This document shows, in pieces, positions 51,101 to 64,000 of a stretch of 64,000 nucleotides of DNA (its first letter is position 1; each line of letters begins with the position of its first letter). The position numbers were made by a program, and so were the translations under genes. The stretch comes from Nymphaea colorata (lineage: Eukaryota; Streptophyta; Magnoliopsida; Nymphaeales; Nymphaeaceae). The DNA is taken from the NCBI RefSeq assembly GCF_008831285.2, contig NC_045146.1, positions 24,383,703 to 24,447,702 on the forward strand, read 5' to 3'. A model generated the notes under the pieces. The model was not told where the DNA came from and ran no database searches. It saw nothing but the letters and a program-made list of their open reading frames with translations.

Positions 51101-53546
51101 TTTGCACTCCCCTCATACCTCAACTGGTTCATAGGAAAAGAATGAACAAGGGAAAAGTACAAAATGATAAAGTGATGCTCAAATCTTTCAAGCATTCTGT
51201 CATCAATTTTAAAGAAAGTGAAAAACGGTAAACCTGTACCTGTTCCATCTGTCTGGAATTTTGTTTCCAATTTTTACTTTTCCTAGTAAGCTACATTAAT
51301 AAATTTTTCGTGCATTATGGATGGTATTTTCAACAATATATCCAATTGGAGGAATATGGTGTTCCTTTTGGCATTCCTTTACTTTTTTGACTTCTGTATT
51401 TTGGATCATCTCAGTATTTTTCAACATTTTCAAGCATAGTTGTCAATATTTTCTTGGGGAAGATTGCTCAGTAAGTTTCTCCTGGTATTATATTTATGAT
51501 TTCTTTTGAAAGCTTTTCAAAACGTGTCAGAAGTGAAAAATAAAGTGAATGTGTGAAGTTATGGAAATGCTTTTTTAGCATTTTGTTGCAAATTATGATA
51601 TATGTTATTCTGTAAAATGTAAATATTACAGATTTCTATGAATATCATTGATTGGCCATAAAAATGCCAATAATGCTGCATATTTGCATAACCTGGAGCT
51701 GTTATCGTATGTGCATACTTTTAAGTAATCTTTAGTTGCATGGTGAGATGCATGATCAAATGAAAACATAAAAGCTAGTGTATGAGGGTGAGGATGCTTC
51801 TTCAGGAACAAGCATCCTGGTTTTGCTGCCTGGTGAACACGCTCCATTTTCAGGAAAGTTGGTGTAATTCTCATATTTGTCCATATACTCTGTTTGTATG
51901 AAGGCTACTGCATCACAGAGTAGCGGTCATATTGAAAATTTGGTAATATATTTACTAGGGTGCCGTTGGTTGATGAGTTGAGCTTATTTTGGGCAAATGC
52001 AATGACAGCAAATTCTAGTTTGATTGCAAATGTGATGACACAAATTGTAGTTTGATTGTCAGTGACTCAATGTCCTTCGTTTTCCTTTGAAGACTCCCTC
52101 TGTCTGTAATGCATATTTTTATGAATTATCATGATTTTATGGTGACGTTTCACAGAAGATTCTTTAATTTGAAGATTTCTCAAATTTTTAAATTTCAATT
52201 CTTAATAACATAACCTTGAGAACAGGTGTCCTTATTTTCACACGTGTGCACAGACGTACACGAAAGATGCGACATGTGGACATTAGCAAGTTCTCCACAT
52301 TAAGCCTAGGAAATTGTAGAAATGCAAGTTAGACTGATTCCTTCAGAGTTTTTAAGATTGGACTACATCTGTTAGTTTTGCAGGGAAACCATGTTAATAC
52401 TTTAAAAAATACGTTCTGCATTCTCCACCATGTATTTAGCTGAGCTGAACCGTATTTACCTACAAGGGACTACTATGAAACTTGCCTTCTAATTGTGAAC
52501 ATGATTTTTGTAACATGTAAATTTAAGCTCTTAGTCTTAGACATGATCTTATGCAATGTGAGCTCTTTTTTGGGTAAAAGTGTTTGCTTACCACTGTTTA
52601 TATGCAACTATGCAATGCGATTTTTTATCGGAACTATTTAATGCGATCTGACATCATAAATTATGTGCCTAGGTTTTTGATATATCATCCCTCCAAATAT
52701 TCTCTCCCAATGAGCTGGACTGCCTACTCTGTGGTCGTAGGGAATTGTGGAAGGTGACCAATTTCATTCTGATGTTCTTCTAAAATCTTGTTTTTTACTG
52801 CATGTTTGCAACTTATTATTCTGATATTGTGTGCATATTTCAGGCTGATAGTTTGGTTGATCACATCAAATTTGATCATGGATATACAGCTAAAAGTCCT
52901 GCAATAATCAATGTACGAAAACCTTACCATATTTGAAACTTCTGTTCTTTTTTGTACTTGGGGTGGTGCCTAACAGTATGGTCATTTGATCTTTCTGATG
53001 TTTTAGTTCCTTGACATCATGGGAGAATTTACACCAGAGCAACAGCGTGCTTTCTGTCAATTTGTCACTGGTGCGCCTAGGCTTCCACCTGGTGGTTTGG
53101 CTGTCCTAAACCCAAAACTGACAATTGTGAGGAAGGTATAAGAAAGTATCCATCTCCTTCTTAGTGGAGCTTTTGGTTGAAGAAGTGGAATTAGATTCTC
53201 CTCCTACATTCTCCTTAATCCTTGTCTTCTCCTGTGTCTGTAATTGCAATTCTGTGTTTGTTCTGCAGCATGCCTCGAGCGCAACGAGCATGGCATCAAA
53301 TGGTACTGCAACTGCTGAATCAGCTGATGATGACTTGCCAAGTGTTATGACCTGCGCTAATTACCTTAAGCTGCCTCCATATTCCACAAAGGTACAACTT
53401 CATTGCTCCAAATATTTTTACATGTGGATAAGTGAGGTGAGGCCTGACTTTACTTTTGTTTCCTATGGTCATGTTTGCAGGAAATCATGTACAGGAAGCT
53501 GCTGTATGCAATCAGTGAGGGACAGGGATCATTCGACTTGTCATGA
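42165..53546 (+). CDS. UPL3: HECT-type E3 ubiquitin ligase, UPL3/KAKTUS orthologue
   Basis: Nuclear E3 ligase; in Arabidopsis it limits trichome endoreduplication by degrading GL3/EGL3 and affects seed and defence regulators. Seventeen exons: 42165-42971, 43229-43339, 43477-43593, 43858-44028, 44118-44279, 45693-45941, 46054-46175, 46242-47658, 48217-48312, 48635-50236, 50334-50564, 50842-50946, 52673-52753, 52844-52912, 53007-53135, 53269-53391 and 53481-53546. They join to about 1885 codons (Arabidopsis UPL3 is about 1890). Features: basic Ser-rich N-terminus [14 protein letters not shown]; armadillo-like repeats (about 125-620) containing [20 protein letters not shown]; an acidic stretch in exon 9; HECT domain from about 1450. 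The catalytic Cys1852 lies in [14 protein letters not shown] (codon at 53353), and the C-terminus is GQGSFDLS. The start ATG 42165 matches the family N-terminus. The intron after exon 2 uses a GC donor. No lesion was found. Confidence 0.96.
43340..43476 (+). other. GC-AG intron (intron 2 of UPL3)
   Basis: Exon 2 ends GGAGTTCAG and the intron starts GCAAGT. The acceptor is GTCCAG before AGAGTTGCATTG. Family alignment requires the junction Val-Gln/Arg-Val-Ala exactly here, so the donor is GC rather than GT. The rest of the donor (CAG|GCAAGT) is otherwise perfect, typical of functional GC-AG introns. Confidence 0.9.
44280..45692 (+). other. UPL3 intron 5 (1.4 kb)
   Basis: A T-rich intron between exons ending PPEQ and starting [10 protein letters not shown]. 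It contains two nearby copies of GCATTGTGGAAGTACT (about 45.15-45.21 kb) but no gene. Confidence 0.8.
50947..52672 (+). other. UPL3 intron 12 (1.7 kb)
   Basis: Lies between the exon ending AFRAGFNQ and the exon starting [10 protein letters not shown]. It is AT-rich with no recognised gene. A (CA)n microsatellite (about 50631-50653) lies in the preceding intron 11. Confidence 0.8.
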
Positions 53547-56500
53547 AAATGATATTTACTAATCCCCTCTCATCAAATATCTAAGAGATTGGGATTTTTT
53601 GGATCATCTCTGTCCATCGGTGTTTCCGATTCTATAACCAGATTGGGAAGATAATCTTCATTATGTCATGTTCATACCTGACAAGAGATGATCCATAAGT
53701 TGCACCAGATCCTTGAGGTAAAATTCTCTTTCCTCTCCCTCTCCCCTCTGTTTCCCTCACATGTCCTGGTTCGGAGGGAGTCACTTTAGGGCTGGCATGC
53801 TGCAATATCTCAAATTGTTTGTTTCCTGCCTTTTATTTTGATTGTTCTTATCTTTTTTTAAAGATAAATTTTGTTTAGCTCGTAAGCAGATGATCTCTGA
53901 CATGCTTCTATGCTTTGTGAACGTTAACGACATACTAATGTGGTTAAACCAGTTCTCATGTCTCAAAAGATTGTCTGGTGCTGTTGGGGATCTTTGATTT
54001 ATTTTTTATCTTTTTTGGCTGGCCGGTTTTGTGGTGGAAGGGGACAAATTCGTGTTTCATATGAAGATTGTCTAGTGGTGATGGGGTCTTCTATTTATTT
54101 ATCTTTTTGGCTGGTTTGGTCGAAGGACGCATACTTATATTTTGTTTGTTCGTCTGGCAAAGGGATGCAAGCGCTTTTCCTGCTTTAGCGAGTCGGATGA
54201 AGCATCTATCTTTAAATAGAAAAAGGAAAGGATGGTCGCTCCATTTTCTATTTCCCCTCCTGTTTCTTTTAAAAAAAAATTTGGGGATGTGGTGGTCAAG
54301 AATTCCCTTATTATTGATGTCTCCGACTCTCTAACAAGTAACATGAAGACATAATGGTGCACAGGTAACAAAAAGCAGGGTGGTTTTTCTCTCTCATGCA
54401 TTCCTAGTGGAGGGATGAGATCACCGTCTAACCTTTAAATCAAGTTATGTACACGAGGTTTTCATAGTACTGCCATGTAAATAAAGAGTTGAACGTTTTG
54501 ATGCTTTGATAAGTTAACGTTCCCTCTTCCTACTGAATACTTTGTTGCTTGTGGATATGCAGAATGGTTGCAGATAGCTGCAGGATTTTCATGCCTAGAG
54601 CTTATGGTGGGTTGTTGGGAAGGTTCCTCTTCCGTCTTCTGGAAAGCTGAGCAGGGAAAAGAGTATTTTGGGTGTGGTCCAATAATAGAGCTCGTTTTTT
54701 CCCTTTTTTCCTTCGGTTTTGAATGTGGTGTTAATAATTTAAGCTCTTTAGTCATCATCTAATTCCTGTATCTATGAAATTCTTGTCATTGCCACAGCTT
54801 GTACTTGTTCTATTCCAGTTCAGAGGGGAAGAAGAAAACCCAAGAATTAGTATAATCTTTTAGGAGACGGTGATAAACGACGTATTGAACAAACAGCTGA
54901 CATATGCTAATTCCTAGTCCCTTTATGGCAACTATTGTACATATGAAAAGAAGTCTGGTGTTGAAACTCTCTCTATAGTTTGCCTGTCATTCATCTTCCC
55001 AAACTTGCAAATCTGGTCTGCGCTCGCTGCTTCCGTAAATCTTTGGTTAGTGCTTTATGAATTACTCACACCTCACTGGCTGCGTTATTACTCTCGCATG
55101 TTGTGCCGTAGTTACTGCTCTTCGTTGAATATGGACTTCGTGATGGATCCTCTCGTCTCTTGTTTCAGTGGTGGCTAGATCAATTCTCCATTGATTAATT
55201 TGTTCTCTTTAATGATCATGCTTATGTACTTTGCAATTTATTTTTGAGCCATGAGCATGTTCGGTGTCGTGGTCTTGGCGTGTTACATCTGGAAGGTCTG
55301 CGACTCCTATCGAAGTGGTCGAGAGGGGTGCTTGCAGGGCGTATAATTTTTCTCCATCTTTTCTGAACAAAATGGAGCACCGACCACATGTGTTACATGT
55401 TTTTATTCCGTATTGCCTGTATTTGGAAGTTAGTCGTCAGATGGTTGATTTATGTGATTTAGTTGTCAGATGGTTGATCTATGTGATCGTGAAATGTTGT
55501 TGCTAGGGACATTTTGTTTTTTAAAAAGAATATAGTTTCCGCTTTAACAAAAAGGGACGCCTTTCCCTTCCATTTCATTACCCCTTGTCACATGTATACG
55601 CGAAAGGCCTCCCGATAACCATGGGGTAGGACGACTACGACTTCTACGCCACAGCCGTTGACCGTGTTATTATCATTTTCTAATGTCACTACCGTCACTA
55701 TGACTCTAAGTGCACTGCCGGTCGACGCTGCTATTAGGCGATCACTATCCACCAGTTGGACCATTTTGGGGTGACGTCATGTTTACCAAAATAATTGATA
55801 TTATTTCATTTTTTTTTTAAATTTTGATGTAAACTGTTATTATCATTTTGAGAGTGAGCTCAAAGCGTAGGGTGCATTCCAGTCAAGGTGTTTGGGAGCG
55901 ATGTCCGAGGAGCTGAATTTATCATCTCCAGAGTTTAAGGGAGTCGTCTGAGCTTGAGTGGAGGGTCAGCATCATAATCTTTGTGTTAGCTTTATCCTTT
56001 ATGTTCTGCATGCTTACTAGCTTGCCCAGTTAAGCTATATCCGAGATCTTGTGAACAACGGTCGCTATTGATTTGGTCAGCCAGGTAAGGGGTGTGCGTG
56101 CGTTCGTGTGTGTGTGTTATTTCTTTTTTCCTTTCTTTTTTTTTTTTGGGTATAGGCTGAAGTTAAAATGTTGTTTAGCAATTACTGCGTCGGGGAGCCT
56201 TTAGCTAATAAAAATGTAAGATGTTGCAGCGTATGTCCGTACGCTATGAAGGTTTTCTATGGAGACATTGCATCCTGGTTGCCAAGTTAAACGAAGCCCC
56301 AGTAGTAAGAAGGTGTGTCATCCTCCTTTTTGCTCAAGGCATCAACTCCTGAGGGCCAGCTTCCGACTCTAGCGTTACTCGGAAAGCTGAGTGGTTTGAA
56401 TTACCGTTTGAAATGAAAAAAAAATACAATGGGTTTTTATTCCTCACCATTTACGCAAACTTATTCCTTATTTGTTGCCACTCCCATTTTGAAGATGAAC

Positions 56501-58235
56501 GCGCTTGTCAGCTACTTTGAGCTTGGTGAACAGCTTGACAGAATGGTATTTCAGCAAATGAGTTTATCTGAAAAGTACTTCACGCGGCATTCTAATTTTT
56601 TTCTCTTATTTCCATCCAAGAAATATTTTAATTGATCAATATAACCTCAAGGACAGACAACAAAAGAAAAACAAAACAAAACAAAAAATGTTAAGCTACC
56701 TTATTAATTTGCTTCCTATAACACCAAATGTGATCGCGAAAGTGCACAAATAGAGCAACCGCGGGGCTACCTACGAGTGGGTAAGCAAGCACCGATGTCC
56801 ACCGGACTCAAACGGGGAACTTTCATGAGATTCTAGTTGGTGGGTTTTCTAGAAACAACCAAGAAGAGCTACTTTTGAATGGTTACTGAAGGAGGTCAAG
56901 GTTTCAACATCGTAATTAAGATTTGAACAAAATAAAAGAGACCGAAAGTTGAATATGGGACTCGAGAGTTTTGGATAGAGTTCAGTTGCTGGAGGTTTCC
57001 ATCTTGGTATAAAATGAAAAGAAGAGCTTGTGTCAAGGAAAAATAACGAAACGAAGAAAAAGGGGGAAAAAACCGCATTTTCCTTTATAAGGTGATCGGT
57101 CTCAGCAAGTGTTAAATCAGGTAAGGGCGAAGCGTTTGCATTCTGGATTTCACTCGAGCAATTCTTTTGTCTTCTTGTTACTGCGTGCGTAGGAGAGCTT
57201 TTGTAAGAACATTTTGCTCTTTTCAGACACCCGAACACTTCCTTGTGTGTAAGACAAAAACTGTTTTGCTTTCATTTGCATTTAGCGCCGGCTGCAGGCG
57301 TTTCAGATTAAAAAACTCGCTGCTTATGCAGTTCTAGTCATTGGAACTTTCTTCGTTCAATGGTATTTCTAGTCATTCGCTACTTACCGTTGAAAGTGTC
57401 TTTTTACATGCTTCCAAGACTTCTAACTCAGAAACTGATTCCTTTTTAGCTGCAGTTGACGAATTCATGGCATTTCCTACTTTTAAGGCAAACCAACCTT
57501 CTTTTGATTATGATCATGGTTAACAATGTGCTGTTAAGAAGATGAGTTTATGTTATTTAAAAATTATTTGTACATTGTTTCCTTCTCTCTTTATCTCTTT
57601 ATATATACATAAAAGACATTTTTTTGAGAAAAATCAACTTCAAACCTCCGCCAAATGATGGGAATAAATTTGTCGATCACTATAAAATAAAAATCAATTT
57701 GTCACTGTGTCCATAAGGACGAATACGAGGAAAAAACCCTGAAAAATTGCATGCCAGCCCAGTACACACATACATGTACCAACGCCCTCCAACACACGCG
57801 GGGAGAGAAAGAGAGACAGAGAGGTTTCAGGGGCGATGGTTCCGCTTGTTCTGCACACCAGCTGATGATTAGACTACTTGAAAAGAGTGAGTGCTCATGC
57901 CGAGCTCTCTCCTTTTGATTGATAACTCAGTACAACAGTCCAAAAAAGTACCAATCTAATAAAATGATATAATGCTCATTGAACTTAACATGTACCCTTA
58001 TGCTGTTCGGGGGAAAGAGAGAACATAAAGGAAAGTGTTCAAACAGTTCAATGTCTGTCTCTCTGTCGCTCTCTCACTGGGCTTCAAATAAAACTTTGCT
58101 TACATCAATCATAATTCTTAACGAGGTGGACTGGAAGAATGGAAGGCTGAAAGAGTTATTGATGACGCGCATGGCCGGTGAATACTCTGTTTCTTTTCCT
58201 CTCTCTCTCATCAGAAGCTGAGTAGAATTTACTAT
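53547..58235. other. Intergenic region between UPL3 and beta-galactosidase 3' ends
   Basis: The two genes converge on this interval. It should include both 3' UTRs. A diverged direct duplication sits at 53967-54128. Open frames of up to 129 codons near 56.85-57.24 kb (minus) and 60 codons near 57.34 kb (plus) have no recognisable family. No RNA gene was found. Confidence 0.4.
53967..54128. repeat. Diverged two-copy direct duplication (period about 97)
   Basis: Copies starting AAGATTGTCTGGTG (53967) and AAGATTGTCTAGTG (54064) both continue through TGGGG, ATTTATTT-like T-rich sequence and TTTTTGGCTGG. The similarity is partial. Confidence 0.6.
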
Positions 58236-58949
58236 TTATGCGTCGTGGATTTTTGGTCCGCATCTGGCCTGAACTGCTAGGGTCTTGGCGTCTCCTGGGC
58301 ATGGATCACCGCCAAAGCTGCTCGGTGATATTGGGATAACGCATGATGTCTTCCCCAAGCATGCCTGTTCCAGTAACACAATGCAGTGGGTTAGCTTTGA
58401 ATAACATCAGACCTCTTATTATTATTTCATCGCTGCTTCAGTGCAGGTTTTCATGTGGTTCTCTTTCAGCGAAGGGTTGTTGTGTAGCTTTTCCAGGATG
58501 TTGAGTTCGCATGTTTTAGAAATCAGTTGCTATTTTAGGAATTAATTTTTCTTATTACCTTCTCAACTATAGTTCTTGCTGAGGGAGAATTGCAGGTACC
58601 CATTGTGAAGTTCCCACAGATACCCTGAGGATTTCCGAAGCTTGCAAACTCGATGGAGTGGATAACTTTGTGGTTATAACATTTCAGGCTGGCCTCCGCC
58701 TGCAAGTCTTCAGACTCTTTGGCCTGGATCTTTGCTTCCTTCCTCTCCCATGAACTGACAGAAGGAGGATGTGCTTCAGTAATGTAACTGCAGATTGTAT
58801 CTCTGGAAACTTTCCTCACAGTTATGAGATATGGGTTGCCTCCTGTTTCCTCAAAAACAACCATAACATTGTCTTTTGGCTTCAAGAATGCTCTGGGGAC
58901 GTGGTACCTGAAATATGAAAATGCCGTTTAATACATTTATCTATGTAAT

Positions 58950-58987
<38 letters not shown>

Positions 58988-61900
58988 TAGAGAGAGATGT
59001 TTTCAAGTAATTGAAAGGGAGAATGATCCGTTTGCAAGCAATAAACACCAAAATTACATGACATGAAAGTGATGTCCTCCATTATTCATTCAAGTTCTAA
59101 AAGTAAAATCACCATCTTAAAGAAAGACACATAGAAGTGAGACCTCCTTGCAGAAGACAGTCAGACTGGTATTTCTGTAACTAAGAAATATAAGATAATT
59201 CCAGGTATCACACGAGATGTTGATCCTCTTTTCTGGAAAATGCACATTGGTATGTGATGCTCATGCGTCAATCGAGGCAGAGTTCCACCTCGCCACAAGC
59301 TATCCCTTGATTGGAAGGTAAAATGGTTTTTGAATACCTTAACCAAAACGTTTGGAATAGAAAGCACTATCAAAATGGCCAAAATATTGCCAGTAATGGA
59401 TCAGTCCAACTCATGCATCTTCCTGAGGTTGTAAGAAAAGTAGTGATATGATATGGCTTGGCTACTGTATCGTACGTTACATTTCTGTATATATCACGTT
59501 TAAAGTAGTGTACGGTTGCTGGTTTGTGGAACCAAGATAAAACCACCATATGAATTGAGATCAGGTCACATGGTGTTCTGTTAATCTTGCACCAGAGACG
59601 AGACTTGTCAATGTAATGATCTAATCAGCTCTGCTTATGAAGAAACTAGTGCTTCTAGTAGTGCTTCAAGTTGCTAAGCTATCAAAGTAAAGAACTGTGA
59701 ATTCCAAAAACAGCACTGAATCTTACATGGATTGAGAAGGATCGCCAAGTGGAGTCAGGTAGGATACCCAGTAACGACCAATACTCTCGCCGTTGATCCA
59801 GACTTGACCTTTGCCCATACTCGAGAGATCCAAAGCAACAGGCTCTTTTCCACTGGGTGCATCAAAAACTTTCTGAAGAACACAGTTATTACCAGGTCAG
59901 CATCTTTCTGCTGAACATAAGACTGCTATGATTTAAAAGTCCATGCTGAAAGGACAAGCCGACTAGAATTGATACCTTGTACCATGTGATTGGATGGTTG
60001 ATGGAATGCTTGGCATCAGACCATTGAACATTTTTTAATCCCTTGGAGCTGTATATCTTAAGTTTTTCTCCTTTCATACCAACCTATATGTACATAAACA
60101 TAAATTTACAGTTTCGATGTCCGTTGAGGGGGAAACAAGCAGATTTTGCAAATTCATTTTCACAAAAAAGTAGTGTAAAAGAAATGCTTTTTTTTTTCAT
60201 TATTCAGTATTCACCTCATAGCCCCAGGTTTCTTGGGAAAGATCATGGGCTCCGGAGTTCAGACCTTGAATTATTACAGTATGTAGGCCAGCAACTCTGT
60301 GCTCTAAGTATGCACCATTGTCCTGCACATGCGCAGAAAGCATTTCAATATAAGAAGTGACAAGCAAAATGTTAGGTTATACAGTGAAAAAACTATTTTT
60401 TTTTCTTTAACTTCTTTCAAAAACAACTACATGGTGTTTGACGGTCGACTTGGCCTGGAGATGCAGGATAGTTACTATTACTAGCACTCAACCTTGAGAG
60501 ATCCCCAAGAACGAAACCCAAGTCGCCCAACCATAAGATTACGTAATGTCAAAGGTTCTACAGATCTCTTTTAGAAGAAGTTACTTACTGGAAGACCAAC
60601 TGTCATGACGAGTATAGATATCTTGTTCCTCCCACTCACCAAAGGTGCCGGTTCAGCAAATGAAAAGCTTTTGTCTATTTTTGTACCATGACCACTTCCT
60701 GGAAATGAAAACCAAATTAGGCATCATAGCATGTTAAGATGAAGGAAATACGGGACTAAAAATGTAATAGCAGAGACAGCATCATCTGCTATAGGAGATC
60801 TGAAGTTTTCCTATCCGCCAAAAACATGCAAAGCAATACCTATGTACACATCATTGACAAATGCATGCAAGGCATGGCCAAGACAGGAAATCTGGAGGAC
60901 GGGTCGGATGTCGCCCCTTGTAGGCAAGTCGTTGTATCCTACATCAAAACTGAAATGTTCAAATATTAGTACACGCCTGATAAATACTCTGTTTTATATA
61001 ATATCTAAGTTCAACTGCATCTGCATATCATAGGACTGCCATCTACATCCTGCACTAGGGCATCTGTTCTCTTGGATTAGGATAATGCAGACTGTTGCAA
61101 CTATCTGATAAAGTGACGTTGTGTTTCAGCTGTTTTGATTACTGACAATGAAGTCAAATGCGTGTTTGTCTTGTAGAAACTTAACAAAAGTACACCATGT
61201 TGAACGCATATGACATAAGGATCAAGAGAAGTCATTGCACAATTCTGATACTGAGATAAGAAATTTCACTTAGTTCTCAACCAAACACTTAAAAACCTTC
61301 ACTTGTGTTGCTCAGAATTTCTGGGTTCAGATTTCTAATGCGATGAGAATGTAATTGTGAATTAGGATAGTGCTTCTTCCCTGGTCAAAAGCATGAAACG
61401 GCACCAAAGTTTCTGTACCAAATATGGGACGATAATTCACTTACTAGATGGTGTGCCATACATAATCTGTTGTATCCTTTGTCATGTTCATGTGTTCCAG
61501 GAAATGGTTTGATTTGGTATCAACTTCCTCTGGTTTTGGAGTTTCCTCCTGGTACTTTTCCCACTGTGTACCTTTATTTGCCGAGTTCGATACTTCATAA
61601 CTCCTTGCATTGTGCTGAGCATTCACCTGTTAGTTATTAGGAGACCTTTTATTAGCCAATTTTCAGTCAGTCGAGACAATTTCTTTTAGATTAAAAACAG
61701 CAAAACTGCAGTATCTTGCAGGTGATTCCATCACAAACTAAAGATCCCCTTTACAAATATTTAAGTTTCTGGCATGCTTTTAATTCATATCTGCATTCAG
61801 ACATGCTTCACTAGTGAGTTTGCAGACTCAAACCTTTGCAGTATTGAAGACAACGGTCTTGCAATCTGGGAGGATGCTGATTGAATGGGGTGGCAGAAAG

Positions 61901-63689
61901 TACTTGCGATGCCTGAAGTGGACGTTCACTTCCTCCCTTGAGCGATTATTTGTAAGAAAAGCAGAACAGATTTTACTGCCTGGAATTTGGTAGACACGTG
62001 CCTGCATAACCAAATTCAATCAACATTAATGATCAAAACAGACAGCATATATTTACATTTTCGAGAAAATAAGCCACTATAATCTTGCTTAATCCTGTAA
62101 TAATAGATCCCCATTTGACCTGGGTTCAGCTAGTTTTAGACTCACAAATCCTACTAATGACTAGGCAAATTTGTCTTGCAGAACAGGCTAGAATTCTTCT
62201 TGCAGCTGATCCTGAAGACTACAACAATAGACGAACTAAATTTTTTATACAGTTGTAGGATAGTTAGTTTGGAGGCCCTTACCTCAAGGTCGTCACCCAG
62301 AGAAGAAACAGACGGAATTCCCCACAGTAGAGCCTTTCTGCACAGTCTGAGTGCAGAATGAAGGTCCCTGATGTGACCCCATTTTGGTTCCTTAAACAAA
62401 CCTGCATTGACATAGAAACAGATAATTGAGTATTTTGACGAGCAAAAATGATCAAAGCAATGGTTCTTTCAAGAATAAAAAGAATTATGGGAAATGCGGA
62501 TGGGCATGGAGAGTTCAGAGAACAACAAAGAGAATTTTAGTTCTTAGACAACTAAAGAAAAAAAAATCATATTATATGAATGGCTCGCGTGACATGGAAT
62601 CACGATATCAAGGAAGACGAGAGTGAGAGAGAAGAGACAGAGGACGGGGCACGGGTGTGGAGGAAGAGGTCTTACCATATTCATCTAGGGGTGCCTCATC
62701 ATAGTAACGTGTCATTGCAAACGCAGAAGCTGTCCTCCCAAAGTTTGTGCCACCATGATACTGTTCATGACGTTGAAATGTTAATAGCACTGTGTTTCAA
62801 AGCAAACTATCCAAAAAAAAAAAAACCAAAAGATCGAGATTCAGAAACACAATCTTTTGAATGCGGCTCTGCAAAGTTACCATGTAATAGTTGACGTGCG
62901 AGCCATTTTTGGAGAAAAAGCGAGCCACAGAAAATGCAAGATCTTCAGCTGATCTTTGTGAGGGAGGGTCACCGAAGACTCGATACCTTGATTCACCAAC
63001 CATTGCATCTGATTAGCTACAGCGTAATGAACATGCTCAACTCTTCTTGAGATTCTATTTACTGTACTAATTTACTCTATGACAGTAGATCCTCGGTTAC
63101 TCCAGAATTGGTTTTCGTGCTTAATTAGAGTGGAGAAAGAAACAGCAGAATAAGAGAGGAAATGGCATCAGAAATCAACCACAAAAATGATTTTTTAGTT
63201 CCTCAATTATAAATCCATTTCTGAAATTTTACACGGAAAATGAGATTGAAGACAATATAAGTTGAGATTATTTCATCAGTTCATGTAATTGTTTTTGTTA
63301 GTGGATTATAATAATGCTCTCTTCTTCTGGTGTCAAACCTTGGATTACTCAGAACTACTAACAGTAGTTAGTGCTCTGTTCTACTGATTTCATAAAAATC
63401 AAGCAAACTGAAAAACCGCGGTGATACTTAAGTGTGAGGAACTGAGGATCTAATAAATATCAACTGCAGCGAATTCTAGTAATGGTTTCTCATCAAACAG
63501 GGGAATGAAATGTTGATTTGAGTGATTCACAAGTGCCAACGTAGCCGATCATCTTAAGAAGTTTCTATAAGAAAAGGTTAGCCAGAGGCCCTACTGAGCT
63601 GTCCAGTTCTCTGTCCACAGTGCCGGCTTGTCTGGTGAATTAGGTCCATCGAATGTGTCCCCACAGTTCCTCCCGTTGCATGAGTTAAT
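58236..63689 (-). CDS. Plant beta-galactosidase (GH35) with C-terminal SUEL lectin domain, 5' part outside window
   Basis: Secreted cell-wall enzyme that removes terminal galactose from pectic side chains and similar glycans. Thirteen in-phase exons are inside: 63689-63595, 62986-62881, 62760-62676, 62401-62283, 62001-61834, 61626-61445, 60949-60840, 60698-60589, 60322-60215, 60083-59976, 59872-59727, 58907-58559 and 58364-58236. They give 604 residues plus TAA. The first visible peptide is [16 protein letters not shown]. The GH35 nucleophile is the Glu of [10 protein letters not shown] (codon 63611-63609). [46 protein letters not shown] and a Cys-rich galactose-binding lectin domain (CYNHKVI to QARCGP) follow. 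The signal peptide and acid/base Glu lie beyond the right edge. The [16 protein letters not shown] linker resembles the Arabidopsis BGAL11/13/14 group. No lesion was seen. Confidence 0.95.
58951..58998. repeat. (TG)n/(AG)n microsatellite in a beta-galactosidase intron
   Basis: A GTGTGTGTG run passes into an AGAGAG run with one interruption. It lies in the 819-bp intron before the lectin-domain exon. Confidence 0.9.
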
Positions 63690-64000
63690 CTGAAAAGTTG
63701 AACAAAAGTAAAGTCCTTAAGTTTCCCAGAAATCTAATAAGCATGCGTCATGGCATCATGCACACTTCGAGTTGATACAATGTACAGATTTTGGACTAGA
63801 GAAAGATTATGATGTTTAGGCAAATCAAGTTTTAACCGAGAAAACTCTTTGTTGGCATTATAGTACATGTTGGGGGCTACCTCATTTTAACTGTTGGTGG
63901 GCGTTTCTTTACCTCATATTTAAACTCCAAGGTGGTTTTAGATTATGGGATGTGAGATTTGAAGATTACAAATTTTTTGATTTTTTATAAGGATCTGAAA
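63690..64000 (-). other. Beta-galactosidase intron running to the window edge
   Basis: This is immediately upstream of the exon starting INSCNGRN. The preceding family exon (ending in a peptide like WVMCKQ-DAPDPV) is not found here, so the stretch is read as intron that continues past the edge. Confidence 0.6.

Noticed and set aside
54462-54758. 98-codon minus-strand frame after UPL3
   Set aside because: No family resemblance, it overlaps another frame on the plus strand, and it probably lies in intergenic or 3' flanking DNA.
56849-57238. 129-codon minus-strand frame starting MFGCLKRAKCSYKSS
   Set aside because: There is no recognisable domain or splice partner. The Phe/Ser-rich middle looks like translated intergenic DNA.

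Overview
The window is nuclear DNA from a flowering plant. The evidence is multi-exon genes with GT-AG introns, AT-rich intergenic DNA full of microsatellites, and plant-only families: a ROP GTPase, a CC-NBS-LRR receptor, a PLS-type PPR protein, a UPL3/KAKTUS-type HECT ligase and a lectin-tailed GH35 beta-galactosidase. Nothing fixes the species. An early-diverging angiosperm or magnoliid is possible, but that is a guess. All exon models below were built by hand: splice sites were read from the sequence and reading phase was checked across every junction.

Layout, left to right. 1-3.2 kb: a possible last exon of a gene entering from the left (+), a decayed LINE fragment (+), and a complete 148-residue ubiquitin-conjugating enzyme of the UBC8 group (-). 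6.4-11.8 kb: a complete seven-exon ROP/RAC small GTPase (-), with a 3.5 kb intron 4 that carries a tandem duplication. 11.8-20.3 kb: gene-free DNA with poly-C tracts, short tandem duplications and a MITE-like element. 20.3-24.5 kb: a complete eleven-exon MCM10 replication factor (-); its intron 5 holds a perfect 46-bp inverted repeat and a long TA microsatellite. 25.5-28.9 kb: an array of four TATA-containing promoter-like repeats, followed by an intronless 924-residue CC-NBS-LRR gene (+) with non-consensus kinase-2 and MHD motifs. 29.8 kb: a lone first exon of a TSJT1/aluminium-induced-protein-like gene (+), with no recognisable downstream exons. 34.0-35.9 kb: an intronless PPR-E+ protein (-). 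36-41.8 kb: repeat-rich gene-free DNA. 41.8-53.5 kb: a complete 17-exon UPL3-type HECT E3 ligase (+), about 1885 residues, with one GC-AG intron. 58.2-63.7 kb: the C-terminal thirteen exons of a beta-galactosidase (-) that begins beyond the right edge.

The genes are not an operon or an obvious functional cluster. An E2 enzyme and a HECT E3 both occur, but they are about 40 kb apart and belong to broad families, so linkage is probably chance. No confirmed undescribed system was found. The most unusual segment is 25.5-28.9 kb (repeat array plus divergent NLR). The foldback in MCM10 intron 5 and the orphan TSJT1-like exon come next.
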